Of a stretch of DNA of 64,000 nt, positions 50,591 through 59,649 are shown one piece after another (position 1 is the first letter of the stretch; each line of letters begins with the position of its first letter). The stretch lies in assembly GCF_036350515.1 (NCBI RefSeq), contig NZ_JAZDUE010000011.1, positions 138,310 through 202,309 of the forward strand, given 5' to 3'. The translations under genes were made by a program, and so were the position numbers. The notes below the pieces were generated by a model. That model was not told the origin of the DNA and made no database searches. It worked only from the letters and a program-made list of their open reading frames with translations. The DNA is from Gordonia prachuapensis (lineage in GTDB: Bacteria > Actinomycetota > Actinomycetes > Mycobacteriales > Mycobacteriaceae).

Positions 50591-52132
50591 ATGGGTGAGG
50601 ATGAGCAGCACTCGGCCACCGAACTGGTCGAGGTGTTGCATCACTGCAATGCGGTGCGCGCGGCTGCCGATTATCGAATGCTGCAGGCGGCCAGCCTCAT
50701 CCACGAGGAACGCGAGCAAGACCACCTGGTGCGTCTGGCGGCGGCGCTCGGGGAGGAATCCACCTCGTTGGCCGATCTGGAACGCCTGGCGGTGCGCGCC
50801 GCCGCCGGCGAGGACCCCCGCGCCCAGTACGGGCCGAACGGGCTCGAGCAGGCGGTGGCCGAGGTGGGTGCGGCCCTGACCATCCCACCGTCGCGGGCGC
50901 GAGCGTTCATCGAGGCCGGCAGTGTGCTGCGCCATCAGTTGCCGTTCACCGGTGCGACCCTGGGTGCCGGTCGTATCGATCTGCCCCGATTCCTCGTTGT
51001 CGTCAAGCGCACCAGTCTGTGCACACCCGAGAACCTGGATCTGCTCGACAAACTGATGGCCGAGGCGATCGAGACCCGTGAACCGATGTCGATGACGCGT
51101 TTCCTGGCGATGATCGACAAACTGATCGGCCAGAACGATCCGGCAGCCACCCGGCGGCGTCGTGAACTGGTCGACAAGGACCGCAACATCAGCGTCCGGC
51201 CCGACCGCCACACTCCCGGCCAGGCGCGCATCGGTGGCGCTCTGCCGGCCGATCAAGCTGCCGCTGTCGATGCCCGACTCAACGCGATGGCCGCCGCAGT
51301 CCACCCCGGCGACCCGCGCACCGCTGCGCAGCGCCGCGCCGATGCGTTGGTCGCGTTGGCCAACGGCGCCACCACTCTCACCTGCCAGTGTGAGGATTGT
51401 TGCGCGGGCAGCGACGAGATCGAGACGGGTGCAGATGAATCCACTGTCACCGATTCCGAAACCATAGAGTCCGAGGTCACCGAGACCGACACCACCGCGA
51501 CGTCCGATCCGGGGGCACCTCGCCCGACGTTCCACATCGTGGTGAACCTGAGCACCTTGCTCGGCCACGACGACGACCCGGTGTTTCTCGACGGGCAGGG
51601 TGTGATCGATGCCGATACCGCGCGGGCACTGGTCGGCGAGGCGAAACGCTGCTACGTCCACCCCGACGACGCGAATGCTGCGCAGGTCGAGCGTTACGCG
51701 CCGAGCAGGAAGGTCGCCGACCTCATCCGTTCCGGCGAGCTGTGTTGCAGCTTCCCCGGCTGCAACAACCGGGCCTTTCACGCCGATGTGGATCACTCCG
51801 TCCCGCATGCCGAGGGCGGCCCGACCGATCCGCGTAACCTCAAGCCACTGTGTCGTTTTCATCATCGGATCAAGACATTCGCTGCTGGGTGGCGGGACTA
51901 CCTGGATCCCCTCGGGGAGGTGTTCTTCCAATCACCCACCGGCCACACGTATCTGGGCAATGCGTTCACCGGTCGTGACCTGTTCGAATCGCTGACCCGC
52001 GCCACCCGACCACCCGACGACCCCGCGCGACAACGCATCGACACCATCCGAGCCCAACGCGGCGCGGCAGTCAAACGTGCCGACAAACGAGCGATGGAAT
52101 GCTGGAACGAGCAGCACCCACCACCCTTCTGA
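50591..52132 (+). CDS. DUF222/HNH endonuclease protein (13E12 repeat-family type)
   Basis: This 513-residue protein has an N-terminal helical DUF222 domain (about 10-330), a Cys-rich insert (TCQCEDCCAGSDE) plus an acidic linker, and a C-terminal HNH nuclease: CSFPGCNNRAFHADVDH, then GGPTDPRNLKPLCRFHH, where the D-H and N...H residues form the metal site. These proteins are multicopy in mycolate actinobacteria (REP13E12 family in M. tuberculosis) and probably belong to mobile or selfish DNA. Base composition and codon use match the neighbours. TACCTT (50549-50554) is a likely -10. ATG 50591 is uncertain; GTG 50522 is in frame. Confidence 0.85.
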   Translation: MGEDEQHSATELVEVLHHCNAVRAAADYRMLQAASLIHEEREQDHLVRLAAALGEESTSLADLERLAVRAAAGEDPRAQYGPNGLEQAVAEVGAALTIPPSRARAFIEAGSVLRHQLPFTGATLGAGRIDLPRFLVVVKRTSLCTPENLDLLDKLMAEAIETREPMSMTRFLAMIDKLIGQNDPAATRRRRELVDKDRNISVRPDRHTPGQARIGGALPADQAAAVDARLNAMAAAVHPGDPRTAAQRRADALVALANGATTLTCQCEDCCAGSDEIETGADESTVTDSETIESEVTETDTTATSDPGAPRPTFHIVVNLSTLLGHDDDPVFLDGQGVIDADTARALVGEAKRCYVHPDDANAAQVERYAPSRKVADLIRSGELCCSFPGCNNRAFHADVDHSVPHAEGGPTDPRNLKPLCRFHHRIKTFAAGWRDYLDPLGEVFFQSPTGHTYLGNAFTGRDLFESLTRATRPPDDPARQRIDTIRAQRGAAVKRADKRAMECWNEQHPPPF

Positions 52133-52156
52133 CCGGCTGGTCGGTGTTTCGTTCTA

Positions 52157-53725
52157 TCAGCTTCTGTCCCGCTCGCCGACCGGGGCCACACCGATCTCGA
52201 TGGTCCGCTCGACACCGACCGCGTCGAGGAACCCGCGGTCGTGGGACACCACCAGCAACGCGCCGGTCCACTGGCGCAGCGCATCCACGAGTTCTTCCGT
52301 GGTGTCGATGTCGAGGTTGTTGGTGGGTTCGTCGAGGATGAGCAGTTTCGGCGCGGGGTCGGCCACCAGGCTCGATGCCAGGGCGACACGCAGCCGTTCC
52401 CCGCCGGACAGGTCCGCGAGCGGGCGGTCGGCGCGCGAACCGCGGAACAGGAACCTCGCCAGGTGCGCCCGGATCTGCTGGGGGGAGAGATCGGGGTGCG
52501 CGTCGCCGATGGCGCCGGCGATCGACTGGCGCGGATCATCGAACGTGATCTGTTGGGGCACATAAGCGAACGGGACCACGATGCGACCGTCGGCGACGAG
52601 TTCCGCGATCCGGGTCGTCTTACCGGCGCCGTTGCGTCCGACGAGGGCGACGCGCGCCGGCCCGTCCACGGTGAACTCGTCGTCGACGATGACCTGCGCG
52701 TGCGAGCTCAACTCGACGGGCGGCATGCTGATCCGTGCGGTTCGGTCGTCTCGAATGTGTTCGCGCGCCGAATCCAGCCGTGCCGCAGCGGCGGTGACGT
52801 CGTCGCGGTGGGAGTTGCGCAGCTTGCCCGCCGACACCTGCGCGGCATCACGACGCAGGTGGGCGATGATCTTCGGGACGCGCTTCTCGCGTTCGGCGGT
52901 GGCCGCGGTGCGTTTGCGGCGGTCGAGTTTGATCTGCGCCTCGACCATCTCGCGACGCTGTTTGCGCAGATCTCCCGACGCGTTGGCGACCGCGGACTCG
53001 GCGGCTTCCTGTTCGGCGTCGACCGTCTCGCGGTAGTGCGAGTACGCGCCACCGAACAGGCGGAGCTCACCGCGGTACAGCTCGAGGGTGGCGTCGACCC
53101 GTTCCAGCATCTCCAGATCGTGGCTGACCACCACGACTGTGCCCGGGAACCGGTCGATCAGCTCGAAGAGTCGGGTCCGGGAGGCGGCGTCGAGGTTGTT
53201 CGTCGGTTCGTCGAGGAGCAGCACCGAGGGTTGGCGGGCCGTTGCCGCGACGATGGCGAGCAGTGTCGCCTCGCCCCCGGAGAGCGAGCCGACCCGGCGA
53301 TCGAGGTCGACTGGGAGCCCGAGCGCGGACAGTTGGCCGGTAGCGCGCTCCTCGAGATCCCAGTCGTCACCGACGATCGTGAAATCGTCCGGCTCCACGG
53401 AACCTTTTTCGATGCGGCGCAACGCCTCCCGGACCTCACTCATCCCGAGGACATCGGCGATGGTGTGGTCGGGTTCGTCGTGTGGCTGTTGTGTCACATA
53501 GCCGACTTCCCCTCGGACGGACACGCTGCCCTGCCGCGGCACGAGCAGTCCGGCGACGAGCCGGAGAAGGGTGGTCTTGCCGGCGCCGTTGGCGCCGACG
53601 AGTGAGTACACGGCATCGGGGATCGTCACGGAGAGACGATCGAAGACGACCGTGCCGTCGGGCCAGCCGAACGAGACGTCGGACAGGGTGATGGCGGGGG
53701 ACGGCTGCGCAGAGGATACGGACAT
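52157..53725 (-). CDS. ABC-F family ATPase, antibiotic-resistance-like
   Basis: This 522-residue twin-ATPase ABC-F protein is distinct from the one at 46.6 kb. Domain 1 has VGANGAGKTT, LSGGEATLLAIVA and VLLLDEPTNNLD. Domain 2 has VGRNGAGKTT, LSGGERLRVALA and LLILDEPTNNLD. The linker (about 230-310) is long, charged and helical (QRREMVEAQIKLDRRKRTAA), as in ribosome-protection members. No C-terminal coiled coil is present. It may protect against translation antibiotics. ATG 53725 has AGGAG 6 nt upstream. The spacer upstream holds a TATGGT -10 overlapped by an 8-bp inverted repeat. Confidence 0.9.
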   Translation of the reverse strand: MSVSSAQPSPAITLSDVSFGWPDGTVVFDRLSVTIPDAVYSLVGANGAGKTTLLRLVAGLLVPRQGSVSVRGEVGYVTQQPHDEPDHTIADVLGMSEVREALRRIEKGSVEPDDFTIVGDDWDLEERATGQLSALGLPVDLDRRVGSLSGGEATLLAIVAATARQPSVLLLDEPTNNLDAASRTRLFELIDRFPGTVVVVSHDLEMLERVDATLELYRGELRLFGGAYSHYRETVDAEQEAAESAVANASGDLRKQRREMVEAQIKLDRRKRTAATAEREKRVPKIIAHLRRDAAQVSAGKLRNSHRDDVTAAAARLDSAREHIRDDRTARISMPPVELSSHAQVIVDDEFTVDGPARVALVGRNGAGKTTRIAELVADGRIVVPFAYVPQQITFDDPRQSIAGAIGDAHPDLSPQQIRAHLARFLFRGSRADRPLADLSGGERLRVALASSLVADPAPKLLILDEPTNNLDIDTTEELVDALRQWTGALLVVSHDRGFLDAVGVERTIEIGVAPVGERDRS

Positions 53726-53838
53726 TCATGCTCCTGAGGTGGTGGACGGACGCCTCGGCGCCTTGACGACGCGGGCGGGGTTGCCTACCTCAGTTGTGCA
53801 TGACCGGTGATCACTCCTCGACGATGGGAAACTCGACC

Positions 53839-53874
53839 GATCCACCATAACGCGGTGTCGGTGGATCCCGCCAA
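53839..53874 (-). promoter_or_regulatory. ABC-F promoter overlapped by an inverted repeat
   Basis: GATCCACC (53839-53846) and GGTGGATC (53860-53867) form a perfect 8-bp inverted repeat with a 13-bp gap. On the minus strand TATGGT (53844-53849) is a -10 and TTGGCG (53869-53874) a possible -35 at 19-bp spacing, so the repeat covers the promoter. A bound repressor, or a cruciform in RNA, could control the ABC-F gene. Confidence 0.5.
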
Positions 53875-53899
53875 CAGGTTTCGCACCTCACCGAACGGC

Positions 53900-53915
53900 T
53901 ACCGTGGCGTTCATG
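53900..53915 (+). promoter_or_regulatory. -10 hexamer and leaderless start of the enoyl-CoA hydratase gene
   Basis: TACCGT at 53900-53905 lies 7 nt before ATG 53913 with no Shine-Dalgarno between. The pattern is the same as at arcA (TACCGT, 6 nt), and it selects ATG 53913 over the in-frame GTG 53904. Confidence 0.6.
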
Positions 53916-54917
53916 TCCAACATCGTCACCTCGGTCGGCAACGGAGTGGGCGAGATAGTCCTCGACCGGCCGACCGCGCTCAACGCCCTCGATCTGAGAA
54001 TGATCGACGACATGTATCGCGTCCTCACCGAATGGGGTGACGACGACGCGATCGACACCGTGCTGGTGACGTCGTCGAGTGAGCGGGCCTTCTGTGCCGG
54101 CGGTGACATCCGGGCGATCCGCGAGCACGCGCTCGCCGGGGATCATGCGGCGATCAGCCGGTACTTCGCCGGCGAGTATCGCCTCGACCAACTAGTGGCC
54201 GACTATCCGAAGCCCTACGTCAGCATCATCGACGGCGCCGCGATGGGCGGCGGCCTGGGCGTCAGTGTGCACGGCGAGATCCGCGTGGTCAGCGAGCGAG
54301 CCGTGATCGCCATGCCGGAGACCGCGATCGGGTTCGTTCCCGACGTCGGGTCGACCTACTTCCTGCCGCGACTGCCCGACGGGGTCGGGATGTGGATGGG
54401 CCTGACCGGCGCGCGGGTCCACGGCGCCGACGCCGTCGACGTCGGGCTGGCAACACATTTCGTCGAATCCGCCCACATCGGTGCGGTGGCCGAGCAGATC
54501 CGCCTGGGTGCCCCGCTCATCGAGGTCCTCGGCGGTGGACCCGACCGTCCCGCATGTACGCTGCCGCTGCAGCACATCAAGGAGTACTTCGCCGACGACA
54601 ACGTTCCGGGCATCGTCGGCGGACTGCGCGGGGCCGTCGGTGACGAATGGGCCGAGCAGATGGTGGCGCGGATCGACACTGCCTCGCCGACCAGTCTCGT
54701 CGTCGCCGCCGCGATGATCACCGAAGGAGCACGCTCGATGCTCGACGAATGCCTGGAACGAGAACTCCATGCGGCCGAACAGATCACGACCACGCACGAC
54801 TTCGTCGAAGGCGTGCGCGCCGTACTGGTGGACAAGGACCGCGACCCGCGGTTCGATCCGCCGTCCATCGACGAGGTCGATCCCGAGCTGGTCGCGCGGA
54901 TCGTCGGTCTCGGCTGA
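53913..54917 (+). CDS. Enoyl-CoA hydratase/isomerase family, 3-hydroxyisobutyryl-CoA hydrolase type
   Basis: This 334-residue crotonase-fold protein has the oxyanion-hole segments AFCAGGDIRAI and DGAAMGGGLGVSVHGEIRV, followed by PETAIGFVPDVGSTYFLPRLP. The glutamate in PETAIG and aspartate in VPDVG are the pair typical of 3-hydroxyisobutyryl-CoA hydrolase in valine catabolism rather than of enoyl hydratases. It probably releases 3-hydroxyisobutyrate from its CoA ester. ATG 53913 is supported by TACCGT 7 nt upstream. Other valine-degradation genes are not in the window. Confidence 0.85.
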   Translation: MSNIVTSVGNGVGEIVLDRPTALNALDLRMIDDMYRVLTEWGDDDAIDTVLVTSSSERAFCAGGDIRAIREHALAGDHAAISRYFAGEYRLDQLVADYPKPYVSIIDGAAMGGGLGVSVHGEIRVVSERAVIAMPETAIGFVPDVGSTYFLPRLPDGVGMWMGLTGARVHGADAVDVGLATHFVESAHIGAVAEQIRLGAPLIEVLGGGPDRPACTLPLQHIKEYFADDNVPGIVGGLRGAVGDEWAEQMVARIDTASPTSLVVAAAMITEGARSMLDECLERELHAAEQITTTHDFVEGVRAVLVDKDRDPRFDPPSIDEVDPELVARIVGLG

Positions 54918-54928
54918 CCGACGACACA

Positions 54929-55621
54929 TCACGGGTTGAGTTCGAACCACCCCGAGATCGTGACCTCCTCTGCGGGAACCGTTGCGTCCCCGTCGGCGTC
55001 GTAGGAGACGTCGTCGTCGGGAGCGAACGGATCGGCGTCGCTCCGGGTGGCCGCGGCACACGTGAAGCTCGCCGCCGCGCCGTCGGAGGACATGGCCGAG
55101 ATCTCCAGCGGACACGACGTCGAGCGGTGATGGACCCCGCCCAGCGAGACACCCACGGTCGAGTTGATCGGGCGCTCCAGCGGACCCACCCTCGGGCGGA
55201 CGCCGCCGATCGGAGGCAGCACACCGCCGGTGAGATCGCCCACCAGGAACTCGATCTGGGCGCCGTCGGTGCCGGGTCCGGTGAACACGAACAGCAGACT
55301 GTCCGGTGGGACCGCCGGATTCGGATTGCCCCAGCGGGTGAATCGATAGCAGGCCGGGTCCCCACCCTCGGCCGGGGTGATTGCGGCATACATTCTGCCG
55401 GAACGGAATTCGAGTCCGTGACCGGCCCGGTCGATCCGGCCGTCGGCCGGCTCTCGGGTGCATTGCCCGGCGTCGACGCGGGCGGCCTGTGCCCGCTGGG
55501 CGGAGGCCATGGCCGACGACGCGGGCGGGTCGGTGCTGTCGGATCCGCCGCAGCCGGCCAGCAGAACCGACGTCGCCAGCGAGGCGGTGCCCGCAGCCAC
55601 CCATCGTGCGGTGCGTCCCAT
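54929..55621 (-). CDS. Putative lipoprotein of unknown function
   Basis: This 230-residue protein begins MGRTARWVAAGTASLATSVLLAGCGGSDS, with a lipobox LLAGC (cysteine near residue 24), so it is lipid-modified and anchored outside the membrane. The mature protein is a beta-rich domain with several cysteines (AGQCTREP, DPACYRF, STSCPLEI, SFTCAAA) that likely form two disulfides. I do not recognise the family, though the style fits mycobacterial Lpq-type lipoproteins. It starts 7 bp after the prfC stop on the same strand, so it may be co-transcribed with prfC. Confidence 0.8.
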   Translation of the reverse strand: MGRTARWVAAGTASLATSVLLAGCGGSDSTDPPASSAMASAQRAQAARVDAGQCTREPADGRIDRAGHGLEFRSGRMYAAITPAEGGDPACYRFTRWGNPNPAVPPDSLLFVFTGPGTDGAQIEFLVGDLTGGVLPPIGGVRPRVGPLERPINSTVGVSLGGVHHRSTSCPLEISAMSSDGAAASFTCAAATRSDADPFAPDDDVSYDADGDATVPAEEVTISGWFELNP

Positions 55622-55628
55622 CGATGCG

Positions 55629-57242
55629 TCAGTCCGCGGTGGCGACAAGGGGTTCGAGCGTCAGGTCGGGGTGTTCCTTCTGGACGAACTGCAGACGCCA
55701 CTTATCGCTGAACAGCGCCAGCATCGCGCCGTCGGTGCGGGTGAACACCTCGACGCCGCGCTGACGGCCGAGCTCGACGGCGCTGTCGGCGTCGGTACGG
55801 CGGGCCAATGAGTAGCCGAGCGGTTCGATGGTGGTGTCGACGTTGAACTCGGATTTCATCCGGGCGGTGACGACCTCGAACTGCATCGGACCCACCGCGG
55901 CCAGGACCGGCGATGCGTCGCCCCGCAGGTCGTTGCGCAGGACCTGGACGACACCCTCGCTGTCGAGCTGGTCCATGGCCTTGCGGAACTGCTTGTACTT
56001 GTCGGCGGTGTTGACCCGGATCGCCGAGAAGTGTTCGGGCGCAAAGGACGGGATCGGCGGGAACTGCACCTTCGAGTCGATGAACAGCGTGTCGCCGGGC
56101 GCCAATGCCATCGCGTTGACCAGACCGACCACGTCGCCCGGGTAGGCGAGGTCGACCGTCGAACGGTCTCGGCCGAATACAGCCTGGGCGTACTTGGTGG
56201 CGAACGGTTTTCCGGTCTGCGCATGCGTCACGACCATGCCGCGTTCGAACTCGCCCGACACGATCCGCATGTAGGCCAGACGATCTCGATGACTGGTGTC
56301 CATGCCGGCCTGGACCTTGAACACGACCGCGCTGAACGGATCGGTGACCTCGCGAACCGCACCGTCGACGTCGTCGCGCCCGGCGGGTGCCGGGGCGAGT
56401 TCGACGAGTGTCTCGAGCAGTTGGCGCACACCGAAATTCAGCATCGCGGACGCAAAGATCATCGGGGAGGTCTGACCTGCGAGGAACATCTCCTGGTCGT
56501 GATCCTGTCCCATCTCACCGAGGAGTTCACTCTCCTCGAGTGCGGCGGTCCACTCGTCACCCTCACGGGACTCGGCTGCGGCGGCGTCGAGGATCTCCTC
56601 GGGCGCGACCTTCGCGCCGCCTGCCGTGCGCGTGAAACGGATGTACTGACCGGTACGACGATCCAGCAGACCGCGGAAATCGCCGGCGATGCCGACGGGG
56701 AAGTACAGCGGTGTCGGGATGAGGCCGATGCGTTCGGTGATCTCGTCGATGAGTTCCAGCGGTGTCTGGCCCGGGCGGTCCCACTTGTTGATCACCGTGA
56801 TGATCGGGATGCCGCGATGGCGGCAGACCTGGAACAGCTTGAGGGTCTGCGGCTCGAGGCCCTTGGCGGCGTCGATCAGCATGACGGCCGCGTCGACTGC
56901 CGTCAGCACCCGATAGGTGTCCTCGGAGAAGTCGGCGTGACCGGGGGTGTCGACCAGGTTGATCACGTTGGGGACGTCGTCGTCGGCGACCTCGGCCGCA
57001 TAGTTGAACTGCAGTGCTGTCGAACTGACGGAGATGCCGCGCGCCTTCTCCATCTCCATCCAGTCCGAGACCGTCGACTTACGCCCGGCCTTGCCATGGA
57101 TGGCGCCCGCCTCGCTGATCATGCGGGCGTGCAGCGCCAACGCCTCGGTCATCGTCGACTTACCGGCGTCGGGATGACTGATGATGGCGAAGGTGCGTCG
57201 CCGCTTCACCTCGCGGGACACGGTGGCAGCGTCAGAACTCAC
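55629..57242 (-). CDS. prfC: Peptide chain release factor 3
   Basis: This 537-residue GTPase recycles RF1/RF2 from the ribosome after termination. GTPase motifs are G1 SHPDAGKST (about residues 22-30), switch/G3 DTPGHADF and G4 NKWD. The RF3-specific blocks are KARGISVSSTALQFNY, GLEPQTLKLFQVC and the C-terminal domain ending KWRLQFVQKEHPDLTLEPL. TAGCCT (complement of 57249-57254) lies 6 nt before GTG 57242 (leaderless). The lipoprotein gene follows closely. Confidence 0.95.
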   Translation of the reverse strand: MSSDAATVSREVKRRRTFAIISHPDAGKSTMTEALALHARMISEAGAIHGKAGRKSTVSDWMEMEKARGISVSSTALQFNYAAEVADDDVPNVINLVDTPGHADFSEDTYRVLTAVDAAVMLIDAAKGLEPQTLKLFQVCRHRGIPIITVINKWDRPGQTPLELIDEITERIGLIPTPLYFPVGIAGDFRGLLDRRTGQYIRFTRTAGGAKVAPEEILDAAAAESREGDEWTAALEESELLGEMGQDHDQEMFLAGQTSPMIFASAMLNFGVRQLLETLVELAPAPAGRDDVDGAVREVTDPFSAVVFKVQAGMDTSHRDRLAYMRIVSGEFERGMVVTHAQTGKPFATKYAQAVFGRDRSTVDLAYPGDVVGLVNAMALAPGDTLFIDSKVQFPPIPSFAPEHFSAIRVNTADKYKQFRKAMDQLDSEGVVQVLRNDLRGDASPVLAAVGPMQFEVVTARMKSEFNVDTTIEPLGYSLARRTDADSAVELGRQRGVEVFTRTDGAMLALFSDKWRLQFVQKEHPDLTLEPLVATAD

Positions 57243-57320
57243 CCGACGAGGCTACCGTCCGTGCTGATCACCGGGCAAAATCAGCCGGAACCGGAAAAAT
57301 GCACCGAGACGGAGTCGCGC

Positions 57321-58337
57321 CTACTCGAACGGAACCGGAGGCATCTTGACGACCTGCGCGGCGTAGCTCAGGCCGGCGCCGTAGCCGAGGAGCAGAGCGG
57401 TGTCACCCGGCTTGGCGGCACCCGTGGACAGCAGCTCCTCCATGGCGAGCGGGATCGACGCTGCGGAGGTGTTGCCGGTGTGTTCGATGTCGTTGGCGAC
57501 GGGGACGCCTTCGCGCAGGTGCAGGGTCTTGGCGAGCAGGTCGTTGATGCGGGTGTTGGCCTGGTGCGGGACGAAGACGTCGACGTCCTCGGAACCGATC
57601 TTCGCGGCCTCGAGGGCACGCTGCGCGACCTTGCCCATCTCGAAGGCGGCCCAGCGGAACACCGCGGTGCCCTGCAGCCGCACGTACGGCCGCTGCACCC
57701 GATCGCCGTCGAGGAAGGTCACCCAGTCGATGTCCTGGCGAATAGCGTCGAACTGCGAACCGTCGCTGCCCCAGATGACCGGTCCGAGCTGCTGATCCTC
57801 GGTCGGGCCCACCACCACGGCACCGGCGCCGTCGCCGAAGATGAAGCAGTTGCTGCGATCGGTCATGTCGAGGGTGACCGAGAGCTGCTCCGCGCCGATG
57901 ACCAGCACGTGGGTGGCGCTTCCGCCGCGAACCATGTCCGAGGCCAGCGCCATGCCGTAGCCGAAGCCGGCGCAACCGACGGTCACGTCGAAGGCCGGGA
58001 CCCCGTTGGCGCCCAGTTCGGTCGCGACCTTGGTGGCGCCCGCCGGCGTCAACAGCAGGTGGGTGTTGGTGGCGAGGATGACCGCATCGATGTCGGAGCC
58101 GGACAGCAACGCGTTGGCGATCGCGGTTCGGCCCGCATGGACGGCCATCTCGGTGACGTCCTCGTCGCGCCGGGCGAACCGACGGGTCTTGATGCCCGTT
58201 CGTGTGTAGATCCACTCGTCCGACGAGTCGATGTGCTCGCAGATCTCGTCGTTGGTGACGACCCGTTCGGGTCGATAGGCGCCGATACCGAGCATGCCGA
58301 TGTTGTTGACCCCGGCGGTGTCCGCGATGACAGCCAT
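57321..58337 (-). CDS. fabH: 3-oxoacyl-ACP synthase III (FabH)
   Basis: This 338-residue condensing enzyme is strikingly like mycobacterial FabH (RVVTNDEICEHIDSSDEWIYTRTGIKTRRFA in pieces). The catalytic triad is present: Cys122 in VGCAGFGYG, His in FVPHQANTRIN and Asn in IEHTGNTSAASIP. In mycolate bacteria FabH links long acyl-CoA from FAS-I to FAS-II by condensing with malonyl-ACP, starting meromycolate chains. ATG 58337 has AAAGGGA upstream. A diverged paralogue lies 2.3 kb away, across an ABC exporter. Confidence 0.93.
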   Translation of the reverse strand: MAVIADTAGVNNIGMLGIGAYRPERVVTNDEICEHIDSSDEWIYTRTGIKTRRFARRDEDVTEMAVHAGRTAIANALLSGSDIDAVILATNTHLLLTPAGATKVATELGANGVPAFDVTVGCAGFGYGMALASDMVRGGSATHVLVIGAEQLSVTLDMTDRSNCFIFGDGAGAVVVGPTEDQQLGPVIWGSDGSQFDAIRQDIDWVTFLDGDRVQRPYVRLQGTAVFRWAAFEMGKVAQRALEAAKIGSEDVDVFVPHQANTRINDLLAKTLHLREGVPVANDIEHTGNTSAASIPLAMEELLSTGAAKPGDTALLLGYGAGLSYAAQVVKMPPVPFE

Positions 58338-58623
58338 GCGTGTCCCTTTCCCTATGCGACCCGCCATAGACGGTCTCACATCCGCGCCGTACTCGGAAGT
58401 AGGCCCCGGACGATCGGATGACCGGTCGGGAGTCGCCTCGATGATTCCGTCGGCCGCAGCGGTGTGAACGAGGACAGCAGTTGACCGTTATTCGATGGAC
58501 TCTTAGTGGGCAATCAGATCGAATACGGGGTGGCGTCGTCGGATTTCGTCGCCGACCACCGATAAGCGTAGTGACCACAGGTGTGCCTGGCACGCCTGAC
58601 CGGGATCGAGACGAGGAGACGCG

Positions 58624-59649
58624 ATGATCCACGCACGGGGTTTGGTCCAGACTTTCCAGACGGGCCGTGGCAGACAGAAACGTGAGGTCAGGGCCGTCGA
58701 CGGCGTCGACCTCGACATCGCCGAAGGTGAGGTGGTGGGGTTTCTCGGCCCGAACGGGGCAGGGAAGACCACGACCCTGCGGATGTTGACAACCCTGCTG
58801 CGACCCACTGCCGGCACCGCGACGGTGAACGGCTACGACGTGGTTCGCGAGTCGGTGATGGTGCGGCGCAGCATCGGGTACGTCTCGCAGGCGGGCGGGA
58901 CGTTCAGCCAGGCCCAGGCCGGGGATGAGGTGGTCGATCACGGCATGCTCTACGGCATGTCGCGATCGCGGGCGACGACGCGGGGCAAGGAACTCTTCAC
59001 CCAGCTGCAACTCGACGGGCTGTGGGAGCGCATGCCCAAGAACATGTCCGGCGGCCAGAAGCGGCGGCTCGACATCGTGATGGGCCTCGTCCACGATCCG
59101 ACCCTGGTGTTCCTCGACGAACCGACCACCGGTCTGGACCCGCAGGCCCGGGCGAACCTGTGGGATCACATCCGGCGACTGCGCACCGACAACGGTGCCA
59201 CGGTCTTCCTCACCACCCACTACCTCGACGAGGCCGACGAACTCTCCGACCGGATCCTGATCATCGACAATGGCCGCATCGTCGCGGCCGACACCCCCGA
59301 CAACCTCAAGGCGCAGGTGTCCGGCGACCTGGTCGACCTCGAGATCTCCGACAACGCGGTCGTGTCGGTGTCGTCGGAGAAGCTCGCGACGATCGCCACC
59401 GAGGTCGAGACCGACGGGCGACACGTCCGCGGGCGCGTCCGTCGCGCCGGCCGCGAGGTACCCGGATTGCTCCGCGACCTGGATGCCGCCGGTGTCTCGC
59501 TCGATTCCATCGAGGTCATCCGGCCCACGCTCGACGACGTGTTCCTCACCCTCACCGGCCGGTCGCTGCGTGATGCGCAGGACGAACAGTCCACCGACGA
59601 CGACGTGGTCGTCGAACAAGTTCCAGCACAGGGGGTCTCGCAGTCATGA
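58624..59649 (+). CDS. ABC-2 exporter ATP-binding subunit, DrrA type
   Basis: This 341-residue ABC ATPase has Walker A LGPNGAGKTTT, Q-loop SQAGGTFSQ (where DrrA-like proteins often have DxxL), signature NMSGGQKRRLDI, Walker B LVFLDEPTTGLDP and switch His in TTHYLDEAD. The C-terminal domain (ISDNAVVSVSSEKL...) and the ending LDDVFLTLTGRSLRDA are typical of daunorubicin-resistance-like or natural-product exporters. ATG 58624 has GAGGAGACG upstream. The stop overlaps the permease start (ATGA). Confidence 0.92.
   Translation: MIHARGLVQTFQTGRGRQKREVRAVDGVDLDIAEGEVVGFLGPNGAGKTTTLRMLTTLLRPTAGTATVNGYDVVRESVMVRRSIGYVSQAGGTFSQAQAGDEVVDHGMLYGMSRSRATTRGKELFTQLQLDGLWERMPKNMSGGQKRRLDIVMGLVHDPTLVFLDEPTTGLDPQARANLWDHIRRLRTDNGATVFLTTHYLDEADELSDRILIIDNGRIVAADTPDNLKAQVSGDLVDLEISDNAVVSVSSEKLATIATEVETDGRHVRGRVRRAGREVPGLLRDLDAAGVSLDSIEVIRPTLDDVFLTLTGRSLRDAQDEQSTDDDVVVEQVPAQGVSQS

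Noticed and set aside
53785..53814. A short leader peptide upstream of the ABC-F gene at 52-53.7 kb
   Set aside because: The candidate 9-codon frame starts with GTG touching its only Shine-Dalgarno, too close for initiation. No alternative terminator/antiterminator stems were apparent.
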